A DNA stretch of 64,000 nucleotides from Desemzia incerta (lineage in GTDB: Bacteria; Bacillota; Bacilli; Lactobacillales; Carnobacteriaceae), in the NCBI RefSeq assembly GCF_900115825.1, contig NZ_FOXW01000001.1, positions 496,001 through 560,000 on the forward strand, in the 5' to 3' direction. The notes below the pieces were generated by a model. The model was not told the DNA's origin, did not search any database, and saw only the letters and a list, made by a program, of their open reading frames with translations. Position numbers and translations under genes: made by a program. Of this stretch, positions 20,001 to 29,199 are shown one piece after another. The stretch's first letter is position 1. Every line of letters begins with the position of its first letter.

Positions 20001-20737
20001 CTTACTATTCAAAAGATTATTTTGGAGCAGAAATAACTGTTAAAAAAGAAGCTAAAACCCGACGTGCAACATGGGCATTGATTGCTTTCAATGGTAAAGA
20101 ACTAGGTTGGATCGATAAAGCTGCATTGAAAAAACTAGATCCGAATAAAAAGGTCGTTGTAATTGATGCAGGACATGGTGGATCAGATCCTGGAGCTCAA
20201 AGAGTTGGCGTTAGAGAAAAAGATCTTAATTTATCCGTTGCGAAAAAAGTTCAAAGCAAACTAAAAGCAGCTGGATACGAAGTTATTATGACAAGAACTA
20301 ATGATACTTTTATTGCTTTATCTGAAAGAGCAAGAATCGCAAATATATCGAATGCTGATATCTTTGTAAGTATTCATACTAATTCATTTAATGGAATTAC
20401 TAGTGGTATTGAAACTTTCTCTTATGACTTAAAAGGAAGTGCGAAAAATCCTATCGTTGCGAACGATCGTAATAGAATGTTGAAGAGCAATACTCTATCA
20501 AGCTACATTCAAAAATCTTTAATTAGTGCTACAAGTACTCCAAAAGAAAAGAATAGAGGAACTAAAATAGCTAATTTCCATGTACTTCGTGAAACTGGGA
20601 TGCCAGCAGTATTAACTGAGATTGGTTTTATTGATAATAATAGCGAAAGAAACAAGATGGTAACAAACAGTTACCAAGAAAAATTAGCAAATGGTATTAC
20701 GAATGGGATCAAAGAGTATTTCAGATTAGTTAAATAA
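17006..20737 (+). CDS. Bifunctional autolysin: glucosaminidase, nine GW modules, amidase
   Basis: Secreted murein hydrolase of 1243 residues. The signal peptide is 1-30 (cleavage after GVSA). An acidic Glu/Ser-rich linker (31-140) precedes a GH73-type endo-beta-N-acetylglucosaminidase domain (about 144-310; AALESAWGTS holds the expected catalytic Glu, followed by YNLFGIK). Nine GW modules of 79-80 residues (about 336-1045) each end in LGWIDK. The C-terminal Amidase_3 domain (about 1049-1243) has zinc-ligand motifs DAGHGG, a Glu in REKDLNL, and SIHTNS, plus a late catalytic Glu in LTEIGF. GW modules in other Gram-positives bind lipoteichoic acid. The start is GTG, 10 nt after GGAGG. The domain order differs from staphylococcal Atl (amidase first). 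Confidence 0.93.
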   Translation: MLKKAIQKVVIVSMVAGMISPIILSTGVSAVESKQWNTDVEQSIVEQNESESVESSEQSKSDTVQEDYINELEDVDSNENDIPNEPEKDAIKQQEPALEDLSESSEEVVGEYFSLDENREKAVEMMEQENQTFSTFSMKARTVSKTDAFINAISSYAVSIANEYKLYASVMIAQAALESAWGTSILAYAPNYNLFGIKAGTGEPYFTKYSKEYSEEKGWTVEKSNFKKYPSYKDTFVDYAKKLRNGPDWNRAQGSWEPKRYAGAWKENASTYQAATKALTGKYATDPDYHTKLNDLIQKYNLTQYDKVTSNNGEDKSLDEIASISYDEVKSTVNVKDYKAYITGDTDGIYTQPKGTVNSKVVADASQYFNKQVVVTEESTTVNGVTWAKITLNGKVLGWIDKKGITIYDIILSEKPINYVAKISRKTDGINSRPYGTQGYKMNAYSSKYYGKEVKIIKEAVTSRATWALITLNGKELGWIDKNGLSIEKVTSTKNVNYLASVNRKTDGINTKPWGTEGYQLVAMSSQYFGKEVKVTKEAVTPRATWALISIGGKELGWIDKAALTTKDVILSEKDINYSATINRKTDGINTKPWGTEGYQLVAMSSQYFGREVKITKEAVTPRATWALISVGGKELGWIDKAALNIEKITSINDISYTAVVASKTDGINTKPWGTEGYQLVSMSSEYLGSEVQVIKEAQTRRATWALITLKGKELGWIDKNGLETFDAILSEKTVNYVAKINRKTDGINTKPWGTNGYELVAMSSQYVGKEVKVTKEAVTPRATWALISVGGKELGWIDKAGLEVEKITSTKNINYQAKIKRANDGINTQPWGTEGYQLVAMASEYLGKEVKITKEAVTPRATWALISLNGKELGWIDKAGLEVEKITSTKNINYQAKIKRSNDGINTKPWGTEGYELVSMSSAYLGKEIKVIREAVTPRATWALISLNGKELGWIDKNGLDVEKITSQTNVADYKARIVRTNDGINTKPWGTEGYKTAYYSKDYFGAEITVKKEAKTRRATWALIAFNGKELGWIDKAALKKLDPNKKVVVIDAGHGGSDPGAQRVGVREKDLNLSVAKKVQSKLKAAGYEVIMTRTNDTFIALSERARIANISNADIFVSIHTNSFNGITSGIETFSYDLKGSAKNPIVANDRNRMLKSNTLSSYIQKSLISATSTPKEKNRGTKIANFHVLRETGMPAVLTEIGFIDNNSERNKMVTNSYQEKLANGITNGIKEYFRLVK
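18010..20142 (+). repeat. Tandem GW-module coding repeats, period 237/240 bp
   Basis: Nine in-frame copies; successive LGWIDK codons start near 18197, 18437, 18674, 18914, 19151, 19391, 19628, 19865 and 20105. Copies 3-8 are the most similar (GINTKPWGTEGYQLV and TPRATWALIS recur), while the first and last are more diverged. This suggests internal duplication and homogenisation. Confidence 0.9.
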
Positions 20738-20748
20738 AGTGATTTTTT

Positions 20749-20791
20749 GAAGAAACAATGAGGCTTAAACCTTATTGTTTCTTCTTTTTTG
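20749..20791 (+). terminator. Intrinsic terminator of the autolysin gene
   Basis: A 15-bp stem (20749-20763 with 20770-20784, one G-U) followed by TTTTTT. Confidence 0.93.
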
Positions 20792-20820
20792 TTAAGAGTA
20801 AACTATTTGTATGGTAAAAT
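20792..20820 (+). promoter_or_regulatory. Putative mnaA promoter
   Basis: TTAAGA (20792-20797), a 17-nt spacer and TAAAAT (20815-20820) preceded by TGG, directly after the autolysin terminator. Confidence 0.5.
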
Positions 20821-20881
20821 AGGGTTTGCTAGAAGAATATACTTCTCAATTGATTTAGTAAATGAAAGCGAGTAGATAAAT

Positions 20882-22027
20882 TTGCATAAAATAAAAGTGA
20901 TGTCCATATTTGGGACGAGACCGGAAGCTATCAAGATGGCTCCGATTGTATTAGCATTGGAAAATCAATCCGATAAGTTCGAGTCTATTGTCACAGTAAC
21001 AGCTCAACATCGTGAAATGTTGGATCAAGTGTTGTCTTTGTTTGACATCAAACCGGATTACGATTTAAATATCATGAAGAAACAACAATCTCTATCTGAG
21101 ATTACAGCTAATGTATTATTGGGACTAGATCAAGTCATGAAAGAAGCGAAACCAGACATTGTCTTGGTTCACGGGGATACAACAACAACTTTGGCAGCTG
21201 GGATGTCAGCCTTTTACAACCAAATAATGATTGGACACGTTGAGGCAGGATTACGCACATGGAATAAAATGTCTCCATATCCAGAAGAAATGAATAGACA
21301 AGTGACAGATATCATGGCTGACTTATATTTTGCTCCAACTGAACAAAGTAAAGAAAATCTGTTAAAAGAAAACCACCCTTCAGATAAAATTTTTATTACA
21401 GGAAATACGGCTATAGATGCTCTTAAAGAAACTGTGAAAGAAGACTATACACACGAAGTATTAAGCAAGATCAAAAAAGACAGCCGGTTAATCTTAATGA
21501 CTATGCATAGAAGAGAAAATCAAGGCCAACCTATGGCACGAGTTTTTAAAGCTATTCGAAAAGTAGTCGAAGAAGATGAAAGTATTGAGTTAGTCTATCC
21601 TGTTCATTTGAACCCGGTCGTGCAGCAGTTGGCGGCTGAAGTTTTAAGTAACCATGACCGGATTCATCTAATTGATCCGCTTGGTGTGATCGATTTTCAC
21701 AATATAGCTTCTCGAAGCTATTTGATCATGACAGATTCAGGTGGTGTTCAGGAAGAAGCACCTTCTCTTGGTGTGCCTGTTTTAGTATTGCGTGATACGA
21801 CAGAACGTCCTGAAGGTGTGGATGCAGGTACTTTGAGGTTGATAGGAACTGACGGAGCAGATGTTGAGCGCGCGTTAAGAGAGCTTTTAACGAATGAAGA
21901 AGTGTACCAATCTATGAGTTTGGCAAGTAATCCGTATGGAGACGGCGAATCAGCTGAACGAATACTTGAGGCAATAGCTTACTCGTTTGAACAAATAGAA
22001 GAACGACCACAGGATTTCTTAATCTGA
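20882..22027 (+). CDS. mnaA: UDP-N-acetylglucosamine 2-epimerase (non-hydrolysing)
   Basis: Converts UDP-GlcNAc to UDP-ManNAc in the cytosol, the donor for TagA. The 381-residue GT-B-like epimerase shows the signature FGTRPEAIKMAP (10-21), VHGDTTTTLA, HVEAGLRT, PEEMNRQ and TDSGGVQEEAPSLGVPVLVLRDTTERPEG (key residues Asp, Ser, Glu and Arg). The TTG start with MHKIKVMSIFGT matches the usual N-terminal length; the ATG six codons later would cut into the first strand. The ribosome site is weak. It is followed by the LCP gene. Confidence 0.95.
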   Translation: MHKIKVMSIFGTRPEAIKMAPIVLALENQSDKFESIVTVTAQHREMLDQVLSLFDIKPDYDLNIMKKQQSLSEITANVLLGLDQVMKEAKPDIVLVHGDTTTTLAAGMSAFYNQIMIGHVEAGLRTWNKMSPYPEEMNRQVTDIMADLYFAPTEQSKENLLKENHPSDKIFITGNTAIDALKETVKEDYTHEVLSKIKKDSRLILMTMHRRENQGQPMARVFKAIRKVVEEDESIELVYPVHLNPVVQQLAAEVLSNHDRIHLIDPLGVIDFHNIASRSYLIMTDSGGVQEEAPSLGVPVLVLRDTTERPEGVDAGTLRLIGTDGADVERALRELLTNEEVYQSMSLASNPYGDGESAERILEAIAYSFEQIEERPQDFLI

Positions 22028-22120
22028 AAGATAGGTAATTTGTTGTAAAATAGTCACAAATTTGTATAGATTACTTTTAAATAACATAGTATGATAGAAA
22101 AGAATTAGTTTTTATTTAAA

Positions 22121-22134
22121 AACGTCCAGACGTT
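22121..22134. repeat. Short palindrome in the LCP gene leader
   Basis: AACGTC-CA-GACGTT just before the ribosome site of the LCP gene. Possible operator or small hairpin; no regulator is assigned. Confidence 0.35.
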
Positions 22135-22149
22135 GAAAGTAGGAGAAAA

Positions 22150-23121
22150 ATGGATAACAATACACGTAGTCAAAGAAGACAACCTTCTCAAAAGAAAAAG
22201 CCTTCCTTCATGAAAAAACTAGGATGCGGAATCGGAATCGTCTTTATGATTTTATTAGTAGCTGTCGGTGTTTTTGTGTTTAAAGTCTATAGTGATGTAA
22301 CAAGTACAACAGATGAAATCTATCAAGATGTGGAAAAAGACGAACGTCGTGAAAATCCAATCGAAGTAAAAAATAAAGAACCCTTTTCTGTCTTATTGCT
22401 AGGAGTAGATACGGGAGATCTAGGCCGTACGGAACAAGGAAGATCGGATACCATGATGGTCTTAACGGTCAACCCGAATACAAATCAAACGTCTATCGTA
22501 AGTATTCCAAGAGATACTTACACAGAAATCATCGGTCGAGGAACGATGGATAAAATCAATCACGCTTATGCATTTGGTGGAGCGTCTATGTCTGTCAATA
22601 CTGTTCAAAATCTATTGGACATTCCAATCGATTACTATGTTGAAGTGAATATGCAAGGGGTCAAAGATATCGTGGATGCATTAGACGGAGTACAAGTTAC
22701 ACCGGCATTATCATTCAGTTATGATGGATACTCATTTGCAGAAGGACAGACTACTACTTTAGATGGTAATGCGGCTTTGGCTTACTCACGTATGCGTTAC
22801 GATGATCCTAATGGAGACTACGGTCGTCAAGCTCGCCAAAGACAAATCATTATGGCATCTATGAACAAAGTGGCTTCTTTATCTTCCATTATGAACTACC
22901 AAGGTATTTTAGGAACGTTAGAAAATAATATGCAAACGAATCTTACTTTTGATGACATGCTCTCTATCTTTAATAACTATAGAGGAGCAGTATCAAACGT
23001 AGAGCAAATTCAATTAGAAGGTGCTGGAACGAAAATTGACGGTATCTACTACGCTATTGTGGATGATAGTGAATTAGCTGCAGTTTCGGGAGCTTTAAAA
23101 GAACAACTTGAAATCGAATAA
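22150..23121 (+). CDS. LytR-CpsA-Psr family glycopolymer-peptidoglycan ligase
   Basis: Membrane-anchored phosphotransferase that moves undecaprenol-linked teichoic acid or capsule onto peptidoglycan outside the cell. A basic cytosolic N-terminus (1-23) and one transmembrane helix (about 24-45) precede the extracellular LCP domain. The domain shows LLLGVDTGD, GRSDTMMV, SIPRDTYTEI, MDKINHAYAFGG and AYSRMRYDDPNGDYGRQARQR (Arg/Asp residues that bind the pyrophosphate and metal). The 323 residues match TagT/U/V. Position beside mnaA in the WTA island suggests a wall teichoic acid role, though the exopolysaccharide made from 38.7 kb is another possible substrate. Confidence 0.92.
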   Translation: MDNNTRSQRRQPSQKKKPSFMKKLGCGIGIVFMILLVAVGVFVFKVYSDVTSTTDEIYQDVEKDERRENPIEVKNKEPFSVLLLGVDTGDLGRTEQGRSDTMMVLTVNPNTNQTSIVSIPRDTYTEIIGRGTMDKINHAYAFGGASMSVNTVQNLLDIPIDYYVEVNMQGVKDIVDALDGVQVTPALSFSYDGYSFAEGQTTTLDGNAALAYSRMRYDDPNGDYGRQARQRQIIMASMNKVASLSSIMNYQGILGTLENNMQTNLTFDDMLSIFNNYRGAVSNVEQIQLEGAGTKIDGIYYAIVDDSELAAVSGALKEQLEIE

Positions 23122-23130
23122 ATAACAAGA

Positions 23131-23165
23131 AAAAAATTCCATGATTGAATTCATGGGATTTTTTT
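23131..23165 (+). terminator. Intrinsic terminator of the LCP gene
   Basis: ATTCCATGA (23136-23144) pairs with TCATGGGAT (23151-23159), followed by T7; flanking A and T runs extend the stem. Confidence 0.85.
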
Positions 23166-23228
23166 GTGTTCTCTGTTTCCTTTTGCTAGTATTGGTTTAT
23201 TAGGTTGTCTAAGACGGGAGTGAATAAA

Positions 23229-24296
23229 ATGGAACAGAAATGGGTAGTTTTTTATGTGTCTTCTCATGGTTTTGGGCATATGACGAGAAGTTTGGCGGTT
23301 ATTGAAGAAATCATGAAACAAACATCTGATCATGTTTATTTAGTTTCTGGTGCGTACCAAAATGAGTTTGCCCGAAATTATTTAAAGAAATTTGCTGATC
23401 GTATGCAGTATAAAGATCTAAAAACAGATATCGGACTAGTAGCTGTTCAAAATGGGTTAACGGTTGATGTGGAAGAAACCGAACAGCAATTGACTCCATT
23501 TGTAGCTAGTTGGGAAAATATTGTGGCAGAAGAAGTGGTGCAGTTAAAAGACATGTCTATCAAATGTGTTCTGACCGACATCACACCTATAGGAGCTTTA
23601 GTGGGAGAGAGATTGAAATTGAGAACCATAGGGTTGTCTAATTTCACTTGGGTAGAACAATATGAGTTTTTTCATATCCAACAGGAGATTATTGAGGCTT
23701 TTAAACAAGCTTATTCTCAGTTAGATTTGTTTGGTGAGTATGCGTTGGCTTTATCCATGGAATCTGTTAATTGTCCTAGAAAGTCTATTGGATTTTTGTC
23801 TCGAGAATTGGATTGGAGTAAAATAAGTGATTTGAAACAGCAGTATGGTCATAGTCTATTTATTTCTTGCGGCAAAGCGGTAAAAATAGATCGTGTTCAT
23901 ATTGAGAATTATCACGGGACTGTATTTACCACAAGCGGTATAACGGTTACTGGAAGTGATCAAATCATTGAGTTGGCAACTGACACACAAGATACTCACA
24001 ATTATCTTGCAGCGAGCGATTTAGTGATCGCCAAAGCAGGATGGGGAACAATTTCTGAAGCTATTACGGCAAGTAAAAAATTGGTATTGATTGAACGGGA
24101 AAGTGTTTTAGAAGACACTCACAACATTCAACAGTTAAAAGAGGACCATTTGGCTATCTCAATAAAAGAAAGTGAACTGGCTTCGTTGGATATTTCTCAG
24201 TTAGAAGCGAGGGCTGACCGGAGTATTTCATTAGAGCGACTAAACCAGTATAGCAATCAACAAGATAAAGTAGTCGAGTTGCTTGGGTTGAAGTAA
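23229..24296 (+). CDS. MurG-like (GT28-type) glycosyltransferase family protein
   Basis: Predicted cytosolic GT-B protein of 355 residues. The N-terminal glycine-rich loop VSSHGFGHMTRSLAVI (about 9-24) and the C-terminal nucleotide-sugar site KAGWGTISEAITASKKLVLIE with a following acidic stretch (ESVLEDTHN) resemble the uncharacterised branch also found as the N-terminal part of L-arabinokinases. The substrate is unknown. I chose the ATG at 23229 (GGGAG 8 nt upstream) over an in-frame TTG at 23205 that has no ribosome site. It lies between the LCP gene and phosphoketolase, each side separated by a terminator or promoter. Confidence 0.7.
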   Translation: MEQKWVVFYVSSHGFGHMTRSLAVIEEIMKQTSDHVYLVSGAYQNEFARNYLKKFADRMQYKDLKTDIGLVAVQNGLTVDVEETEQQLTPFVASWENIVAEEVVQLKDMSIKCVLTDITPIGALVGERLKLRTIGLSNFTWVEQYEFFHIQQEIIEAFKQAYSQLDLFGEYALALSMESVNCPRKSIGFLSRELDWSKISDLKQQYGHSLFISCGKAVKIDRVHIENYHGTVFTTSGITVTGSDQIIELATDTQDTHNYLAASDLVIAKAGWGTISEAITASKKLVLIERESVLEDTHNIQQLKEDHLAISIKESELASLDISQLEARADRSISLERLNQYSNQQDKVVELLGLK

Positions 24297-24324
24297 ACTT
24301 TTACTTGTCTCTAACTTCGTATAA

Positions 24325-24354
24325 TTGTATCTTTTTCAGCAAAAACGTTATAGT
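24325..24354 (+). promoter_or_regulatory. Putative phosphoketolase promoter
   Basis: TTGTAT (24325-24330), an 18-nt spacer and TATAGT (24349-24354), 34 bp before the start. A second TATAAT at 24320-24325 lacks a -35. Confidence 0.45.
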
Positions 24355-24387
24355 AAGAGCATATTAAAGTGAAAAGGAGTCTTGAAA

Positions 24388-26754
24388 ATGGCACATTCTA
24401 TAGATTATTCTTCGAAAGAGTATTTGGATAAGGTGGATGCTTGGTGGCGAGCGGCCAACTACCTTTCTGTAGGGCAGTTGTATTTGAAAGACAACCCGCT
24501 CTTACGAACACCTCTAAAAGCGAATGATTTAAAATTCAATCCAATCGGACACTGGGGAACGATCCCGGGACAAAATATGATTTATGCTCATTTAAATAGA
24601 GTCATCAATAAATATGATCTCAATATGTTTTTTATTGAGGGACCTGGTCATGGTGGACAAGTAATGGTTTCCAATTCTTATTTAGATGGCAGTTATAGCG
24701 AAATTTATCCTAAAATCACTCAAGACGAAGCTGGTATGCAAAAACTGTTTAAACAATTTTCATTTCCAGGCGGAATCGGTTCTCATGCGGCACCTGAAAC
24801 ACCAGGATCTATTCATGAAGGAGGAGAACTGGGATATTCGTTATCTCATGGAGTAGGAGCAATCTTAGATTATCCTGATGTGATTGCTGCGGTCACGATA
24901 GGGGATGGAGAAGCTGAAACTGGGGCTTTAGCCACTGCTTGGTTCTCGAATGTTTTTATCAATCCGGTAACTGATGGAGCAGTACTCCCAATTTTGCATT
25001 TGAACGAATACAAAATTGCCAATCCTACCATTCTGTCTAGAAAGACAAATGAAGAATTGACGCAATATTTCAAAGGATTAGGGTGGGACCCGATTTTTGT
25101 AGAAGGATCTGATCCAGAAAAAGTGCATCCATTGATGGCTGAAAAAATGGATACAGCGATTGAAAAAATTCATTCAATACAAGAACAAGCACGGAAAAAA
25201 GACGCTGCGGAAGCAGAAATAGGTGTGTGGCCTGTATTGATCGTGCGTACACCAAAAGGATGGACAGGACCAGAAGAATGGGAAACTGAACCAGTAGAAG
25301 GATCTTTCCGTTCGCACCAAGTTCCAATACCGGTAGATGCAGAACATACAGAGCATCTAGATGCACTAGTAAACTGGTTGCAATCGTATCGACCAGAAGA
25401 ATTGTTTGATGCTAATGGCACAGTGCTGGATGACATCAAAGAGCTGGCTCCAAAAGGCAATCAACGAATGGCAGCCAATCCGATCACTAATGGGGGAATC
25501 GATCCTAAGCCATTAACGTTGCCTGATTGGAGAAATTATGCCATAGATATCAAAGTACCTGGACAAGAGGATGCTCAAGACATGACGGAATTCGGAGGTT
25601 ATGTACGCGACATCATTACAGCTAATCCGACTCATTTTCGGGCATTCAGTACAGACGAATTAAAATCCAATCGTTTGAATCGGGTATTCGAGGTAACCAA
25701 TCGGCAATGGTTAGAAACCGTCAATGAACCGGAAGATGAATTCCAAGCCGCCAGTGGGCGAGTGATTGATTCTCAGTTATCAGAAAACCAAGCTGAAGGT
25801 TGGCTGGAAGGTTATACGTTGACCGGAAGACATGGTTTCTTTGTCAGCTATGAAGGCTTTTTGCGAGTCATCGATTCGATGTTGACTCAACATTTCAAAT
25901 GGCTGCGTAAAGCGGATGAATTAAAATGGCGGAAAAAATATCCGTCTTTAAACATCATAGCTTCTTCGACAGTATTCCAACAAGATCATAATGGATATAC
26001 TCACCAAGATCCTGGAATATTGACTCACTTAGCAGAGAAAAAAGTGGAATACATTCGAGAATATTTACCAGCAGATGCCAATACACTACTGGCAGTAATG
26101 GACAAAACTTTTCGATCATCACAAAAAATCAATTTGATCGTATCCAGCAAGCATCCTAGACCTCAATTTTACAGCAAAGAAGAAGCAGAAGAATTAGTTG
26201 AGAAAGGGCTGAAAATCATCGATTGGGCAAGTAATGATGATGGAGAACCAGACGTTGTCGTCGTTACAGCAGGAACTGAACCAAATTTAGAAGGGTTAGC
26301 TGCGGTATCGATTTTACGAGAACACTTCCCAGAATTGAAGATCCGCTTTATCAATGTTGTGGATTTATTGGTGTTGCGCAGTCAGAAAAAATCACCGCAT
26401 GGATTAAGCGATAAAGTTTTTGATGAATACTTTACTAAGGACACACCGATTGTATTTGCTTTTCATGGTTATGAAGGGTTGATTCGCAATATGTTCTTTG
26501 ACCATAATAATCGAAATCTGACGGTTCACGGCTATAGAGAAAATGGTGATGTGACCACTCCGTTTGATATGCGAGTCGTCAATAAGGTGGACCGCTTTAA
26601 TTTAGCCAAATCGATCGCTTCGGTTGGTTTAGGATGGAAATCTGACGAATTCACGAAAGAGATGGATGATTTGCTGCAAAAACATCATGAGTACATTCGC
26701 GAAGAAGGAAGAGATATCCCTGAAGTGACGGAATGGAAATGGAGCAATCAGTAA
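24388..26754 (+). CDS. xfp: Xylulose-5-phosphate/fructose-6-phosphate phosphoketolase
   Basis: Thiamine-diphosphate enzyme that splits xylulose-5-P (and/or fructose-6-P) with phosphate into acetyl phosphate and a triose or tetrose phosphate, central to heterolactic pentose breakdown. The 788 residues are typical. Motifs include [18 protein letters not shown], the substrate/cofactor His in EGPGHGGQ, and [17 protein letters not shown] for ThDP/Mg binding. The ATG at 24388 is 8 nt after AAGGAG; an in-frame TTG at 24382 is too close to it. Monocistronic, with its own promoter and terminator. Its presence supports a lactic acid bacterium. Confidence 0.97.
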   Translation: MAHSIDYSSKEYLDKVDAWWRAANYLSVGQLYLKDNPLLRTPLKANDLKFNPIGHWGTIPGQNMIYAHLNRVINKYDLNMFFIEGPGHGGQVMVSNSYLDGSYSEIYPKITQDEAGMQKLFKQFSFPGGIGSHAAPETPGSIHEGGELGYSLSHGVGAILDYPDVIAAVTIGDGEAETGALATAWFSNVFINPVTDGAVLPILHLNEYKIANPTILSRKTNEELTQYFKGLGWDPIFVEGSDPEKVHPLMAEKMDTAIEKIHSIQEQARKKDAAEAEIGVWPVLIVRTPKGWTGPEEWETEPVEGSFRSHQVPIPVDAEHTEHLDALVNWLQSYRPEELFDANGTVLDDIKELAPKGNQRMAANPITNGGIDPKPLTLPDWRNYAIDIKVPGQEDAQDMTEFGGYVRDIITANPTHFRAFSTDELKSNRLNRVFEVTNRQWLETVNEPEDEFQAASGRVIDSQLSENQAEGWLEGYTLTGRHGFFVSYEGFLRVIDSMLTQHFKWLRKADELKWRKKYPSLNIIASSTVFQQDHNGYTHQDPGILTHLAEKKVEYIREYLPADANTLLAVMDKTFRSSQKINLIVSSKHPRPQFYSKEEAEELVEKGLKIIDWASNDDGEPDVVVVTAGTEPNLEGLAAVSILREHFPELKIRFINVVDLLVLRSQKKSPHGLSDKVFDEYFTKDTPIVFAFHGYEGLIRNMFFDHNNRNLTVHGYRENGDVTTPFDMRVVNKVDRFNLAKSIASVGLGWKSDEFTKEMDDLLQKHHEYIREEGRDIPEVTEWKWSNQ

Positions 26755-26779
26755 ACAGCTAGTATCGATCAGCATCAAG

Positions 26780-26809
26780 AAAAGCTCACAAATATCGTGA
26801 GCTTTTTTT
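26780..26809 (+). terminator. Intrinsic terminator of xfp
   Basis: AAAAGCTCAC (26780-26789) pairs with GTGAGCTTTT (26797-26806), continuing the T run. Confidence 0.92.
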
Positions 26810-26916
26810 GATGGGACGTTAAATTCTTCTTTACAGACTAGCTACTGAAGGATAAGTTCGATATAATAAACTGAAAAGCAAAGGTATCTGAGAGAACATG
26901 AAGGAGTGTTAGAAGA

Positions 26917-27684
26917 ATGATTGATCTGCATTGCCATATTTTGCCAGGTGTTGATGATGGCGCTAAAACGATCGAAGATTCAATGGACATGGCCAGAACA
27001 GCTGTGGAAGAAGGAATCACCCATATATTGGCAACCCCTCATTATAAAAATGGACATTGGGATATTGAGAAAAAAGACATTTTACCTTTAGTAGAAGAGG
27101 TGCAAGACGAATTAGATGCTAGAGGAATCCCGTTGACGATTTTTTCTGGACAAGAAGTTCGAATCAATGGAGAACTTATGGAAGACATTGAGTTGGAAAA
27201 AGTTCAATTTATCGACGAAGGACAACAGTATGTGTTGATTGAATTTCCAACGCCATCTATACCGGCATATACAGAATCTTTATTTTTTGAATTGCAGCGT
27301 TCAGGCGTTACTCCGGTGATTGTTCATCCAGAACGGAATCATGCAGTGTTGAAAGATCCGAATGTCCTGCTGCCGTTTATTGAACGGGGTGCGTTAGCTC
27401 AGCTGACAGCAGCCAGCTATACAGGCGGATTTGGAAAAGAGATTCAACAAGTCAGCAAAAAATTGATTGAAGCGAACTTGGTTCATTTCATTGCATCAGA
27501 TGCACATAGTGTTTCTAAACGTTCGTTCCATATGAAAGCAGCTTTTGAAAAATTGGAAAAAGAGTACGGTGCTCGTAAAGTAGAAGAATACCATCAAGTA
27601 ACTAAAGACTTGATCAATGGGGACGTAGTTGTTCCACCGACACCTTCAAAAATCAAACGCAGCAAATTATTCGGGCTATTTTAA
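26917..27684 (+). CDS. PHP-family protein-tyrosine phosphatase (CpsB/YwqE type)
   Basis: Metal-dependent phosphatase of the PHP superfamily; homologues dephosphorylate the BY-kinase that controls capsule or exopolysaccharide chain assembly. Metal-binding motifs can be read: MIDLHCHILPGVDDGA (1-16), ATPHY, GQEVRI, VHPERN and ASDAHS. The 255 residues are standard. The ribosome site AAGGAG is 11 nt before the ATG. TATAAT at 26862-26867 may be its -10. It lies about 23 kb from the Wzz/CpsC-like gene, and no CpsD kinase is encoded in this window. Confidence 0.88.
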   Translation: MIDLHCHILPGVDDGAKTIEDSMDMARTAVEEGITHILATPHYKNGHWDIEKKDILPLVEEVQDELDARGIPLTIFSGQEVRINGELMEDIELEKVQFIDEGQQYVLIEFPTPSIPAYTESLFFELQRSGVTPVIVHPERNHAVLKDPNVLLPFIERGALAQLTAASYTGGFGKEIQQVSKKLIEANLVHFIASDAHSVSKRSFHMKAAFEKLEKEYGARKVEEYHQVTKDLINGDVVVPPTPSKIKRSKLFGLF

Positions 27685-27686
27685 TC

Positions 27687-27730
27687 ACACAAAAAAGAAG
27701 AGGCGCATATAAGCCTCTTCTTTTTTGTGT
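27687..27730. terminator. Bidirectional intrinsic terminator
   Basis: A perfect 18-bp stem (27687-27704 with 27713-27730) with A/T runs on both flanks, between convergent genes. Confidence 0.95.
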
Positions 27731-27732
27731 AC

Positions 27733-27948
27733 TTAATCTGCTGTGACGCTCAATGCGATTCCTTTGGCGAAAGCTTGTTTTTTAAGCAGCTGTTTTGCAT
27801 AGTCAGCAGCTTGGGTTTCATTTAAAGAAGTAGTGTCAAAGTGCAATTGGATGCCTTGTTTTTTAATGTATGTATAAGATGGATCTTCATTCTTCTCTAA
27901 AAGAGTGATGATTTCTTTTTGCATGAACGGACTAGTGACTTTTATCAT
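27733..27948 (-). CDS. Small protein of unknown function (71 aa)
   Basis: I do not recognise this family. It is supported as a real gene by a near-perfect AAAGGAGG 7 nt before the ATG, no overlapping gene, and a strong terminator right after its stop. The sequence looks like one small alpha/beta domain: MIKVTSPFMQKEIITLLE (strand-helix), a middle stretch with HFDTTS, and AADYAKQLLKKQAFAKGIALSV (helix-strand). There is no signal peptide, membrane segment or cysteine. It is convergent with the CpsB-like phosphatase and divergent from galU. Confidence 0.75.
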   Translation of the reverse strand: MIKVTSPFMQKEIITLLEKNEDPSYTYIKKQGIQLHFDTTSLNETQAADYAKQLLKKQAFAKGIALSVTAD

Positions 27949-28177
27949 TATAATACCTCCTTTTATACGCTATTATTTTAACCGTTTTCATTTGAGGAAT
28001 CAATCTATTTTCAAAACAGATTTTACAGCATCTGTTATAAGATGCAGATTGAACGATAGAAACGTCGAGGTGTATTTTCTGACTAGGAAAAAAAGGCTAA
28101 ATTTAGTATACTGAAGGAGTGCATAAGAAATACGGATAAATTACAAAGAAAATTTATTATTACTTAGGAGGAACGAA

Positions 28178-29074
28178 ATGAAAAAAGTTAGAAAAGCGAT
28201 TATACCAGCGGCGGGATTGGGAACACGATTTTTACCTGCAACAAAAGCAATGGCAAAAGAAATGCTGCCGATTGTTGATAAACCGACTATCCAATTTATC
28301 GTAGAGGAAGCAATTGCTTCTGGAATCGAAGAAATCTTAGTGGTGACAGGTAAGAGTAAACGTTCTATCGAAGACCATTTTGATTCTAATATCGAATTGG
28401 AAGAAAATTTGAAAGAAAAAAACAAACTGGAACTATTGAGGTTAGTAGAAGAAACAACGAAAATCAAATTGCATTTTATCCGTCAATCTTATCCAAAAGG
28501 TCTTGGAGATGCTGTATTGCATGCTAAAGCTTTTGTAGGAGACGAGCCATTTGTGGTTATGCTTGGGGATGACTTGATGGAAGATGAAGTACCATTGACG
28601 AAGCAATTGATCGATGAGTACAACAAAAACAAAGCTTCGAATATTGCCGTTATGGAAGTACCAAAAGAAGAAACATCTAAATACGGGATCATCAATCCTG
28701 AAAGACAAGTGGGTAAAAAATTATACAACGTCCGCAACTTTGTTGAGAAACCTAAACCAGAAGAAGCTCCAAGCAATTTAGCGATTATTGGTCGTTACTT
28801 ATTGACACCGGAAATTTTCAACATACTGGAAACACAAAAACCAGGTGCCGGAAATGAAATTCAATTAACGGATGCTATTGATAAACTAAATACGACTCAA
28901 CGCGTGTTTGCTCACGTCTTTACCGGTAAACGTTACGATGTAGGAGACAAGTTCGGCTTTATGCAAACTAGTATCCAATACGGATTAACGCATCCTGAAA
29001 TAAAAGATTCTTTATGTCAATACATTATCGATCTAGGAAAAGAACTAGAAGGCAAATCCAATAAAAGTAAATAA
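28178..29074 (+). CDS. galU: UTP-glucose-1-phosphate uridylyltransferase
   Basis: Makes UDP-glucose in the cytosol for GalE, glycolipid anchors and polysaccharide synthesis. N-terminal nucleotidyltransferase signature [21 protein letters not shown] (residues 8-28; the GLGTRFLP loop and Lys bind UTP), then [21 protein letters not shown] (metal Asp) and [19 protein letters not shown]. The 298 residues match the family. TAGGAGG is 6 nt before the ATG, with a possible -10 TATACT at 28107-28112. The 229-bp divergent gap to the small minus-strand gene also contains a small GCATCT/AGATGC hairpin (28028-28045). Confidence 0.96.
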   Translation: MKKVRKAIIPAAGLGTRFLPATKAMAKEMLPIVDKPTIQFIVEEAIASGIEEILVVTGKSKRSIEDHFDSNIELEENLKEKNKLELLRLVEETTKIKLHFIRQSYPKGLGDAVLHAKAFVGDEPFVVMLGDDLMEDEVPLTKQLIDEYNKNKASNIAVMEVPKEETSKYGIINPERQVGKKLYNVRNFVEKPKPEEAPSNLAIIGRYLLTPEIFNILETQKPGAGNEIQLTDAIDKLNTTQRVFAHVFTGKRYDVGDKFGFMQTSIQYGLTHPEIKDSLCQYIIDLGKELEGKSNKSK

Positions 29075-29084
29075 CGCATGAAAG

Positions 29085-29124
29085 AAACAGTTGCTCTCAT
29101 TATACTTTGAGCAGCTGTTTTTTT
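29085..29124 (+). terminator. Intrinsic terminator of galU
   Basis: AAACAGTTGCTC (29085-29096) pairs with GAGCAGCTGTTT (29109-29120), then T5. Confidence 0.9.
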
Positions 29125-29199
29125 CATATTATTGTCGCACTTAGAAGGTTGCAGCTATGATATACTGCACGTAAGTTAAGGGACTAGGGTGTGGTAAAA

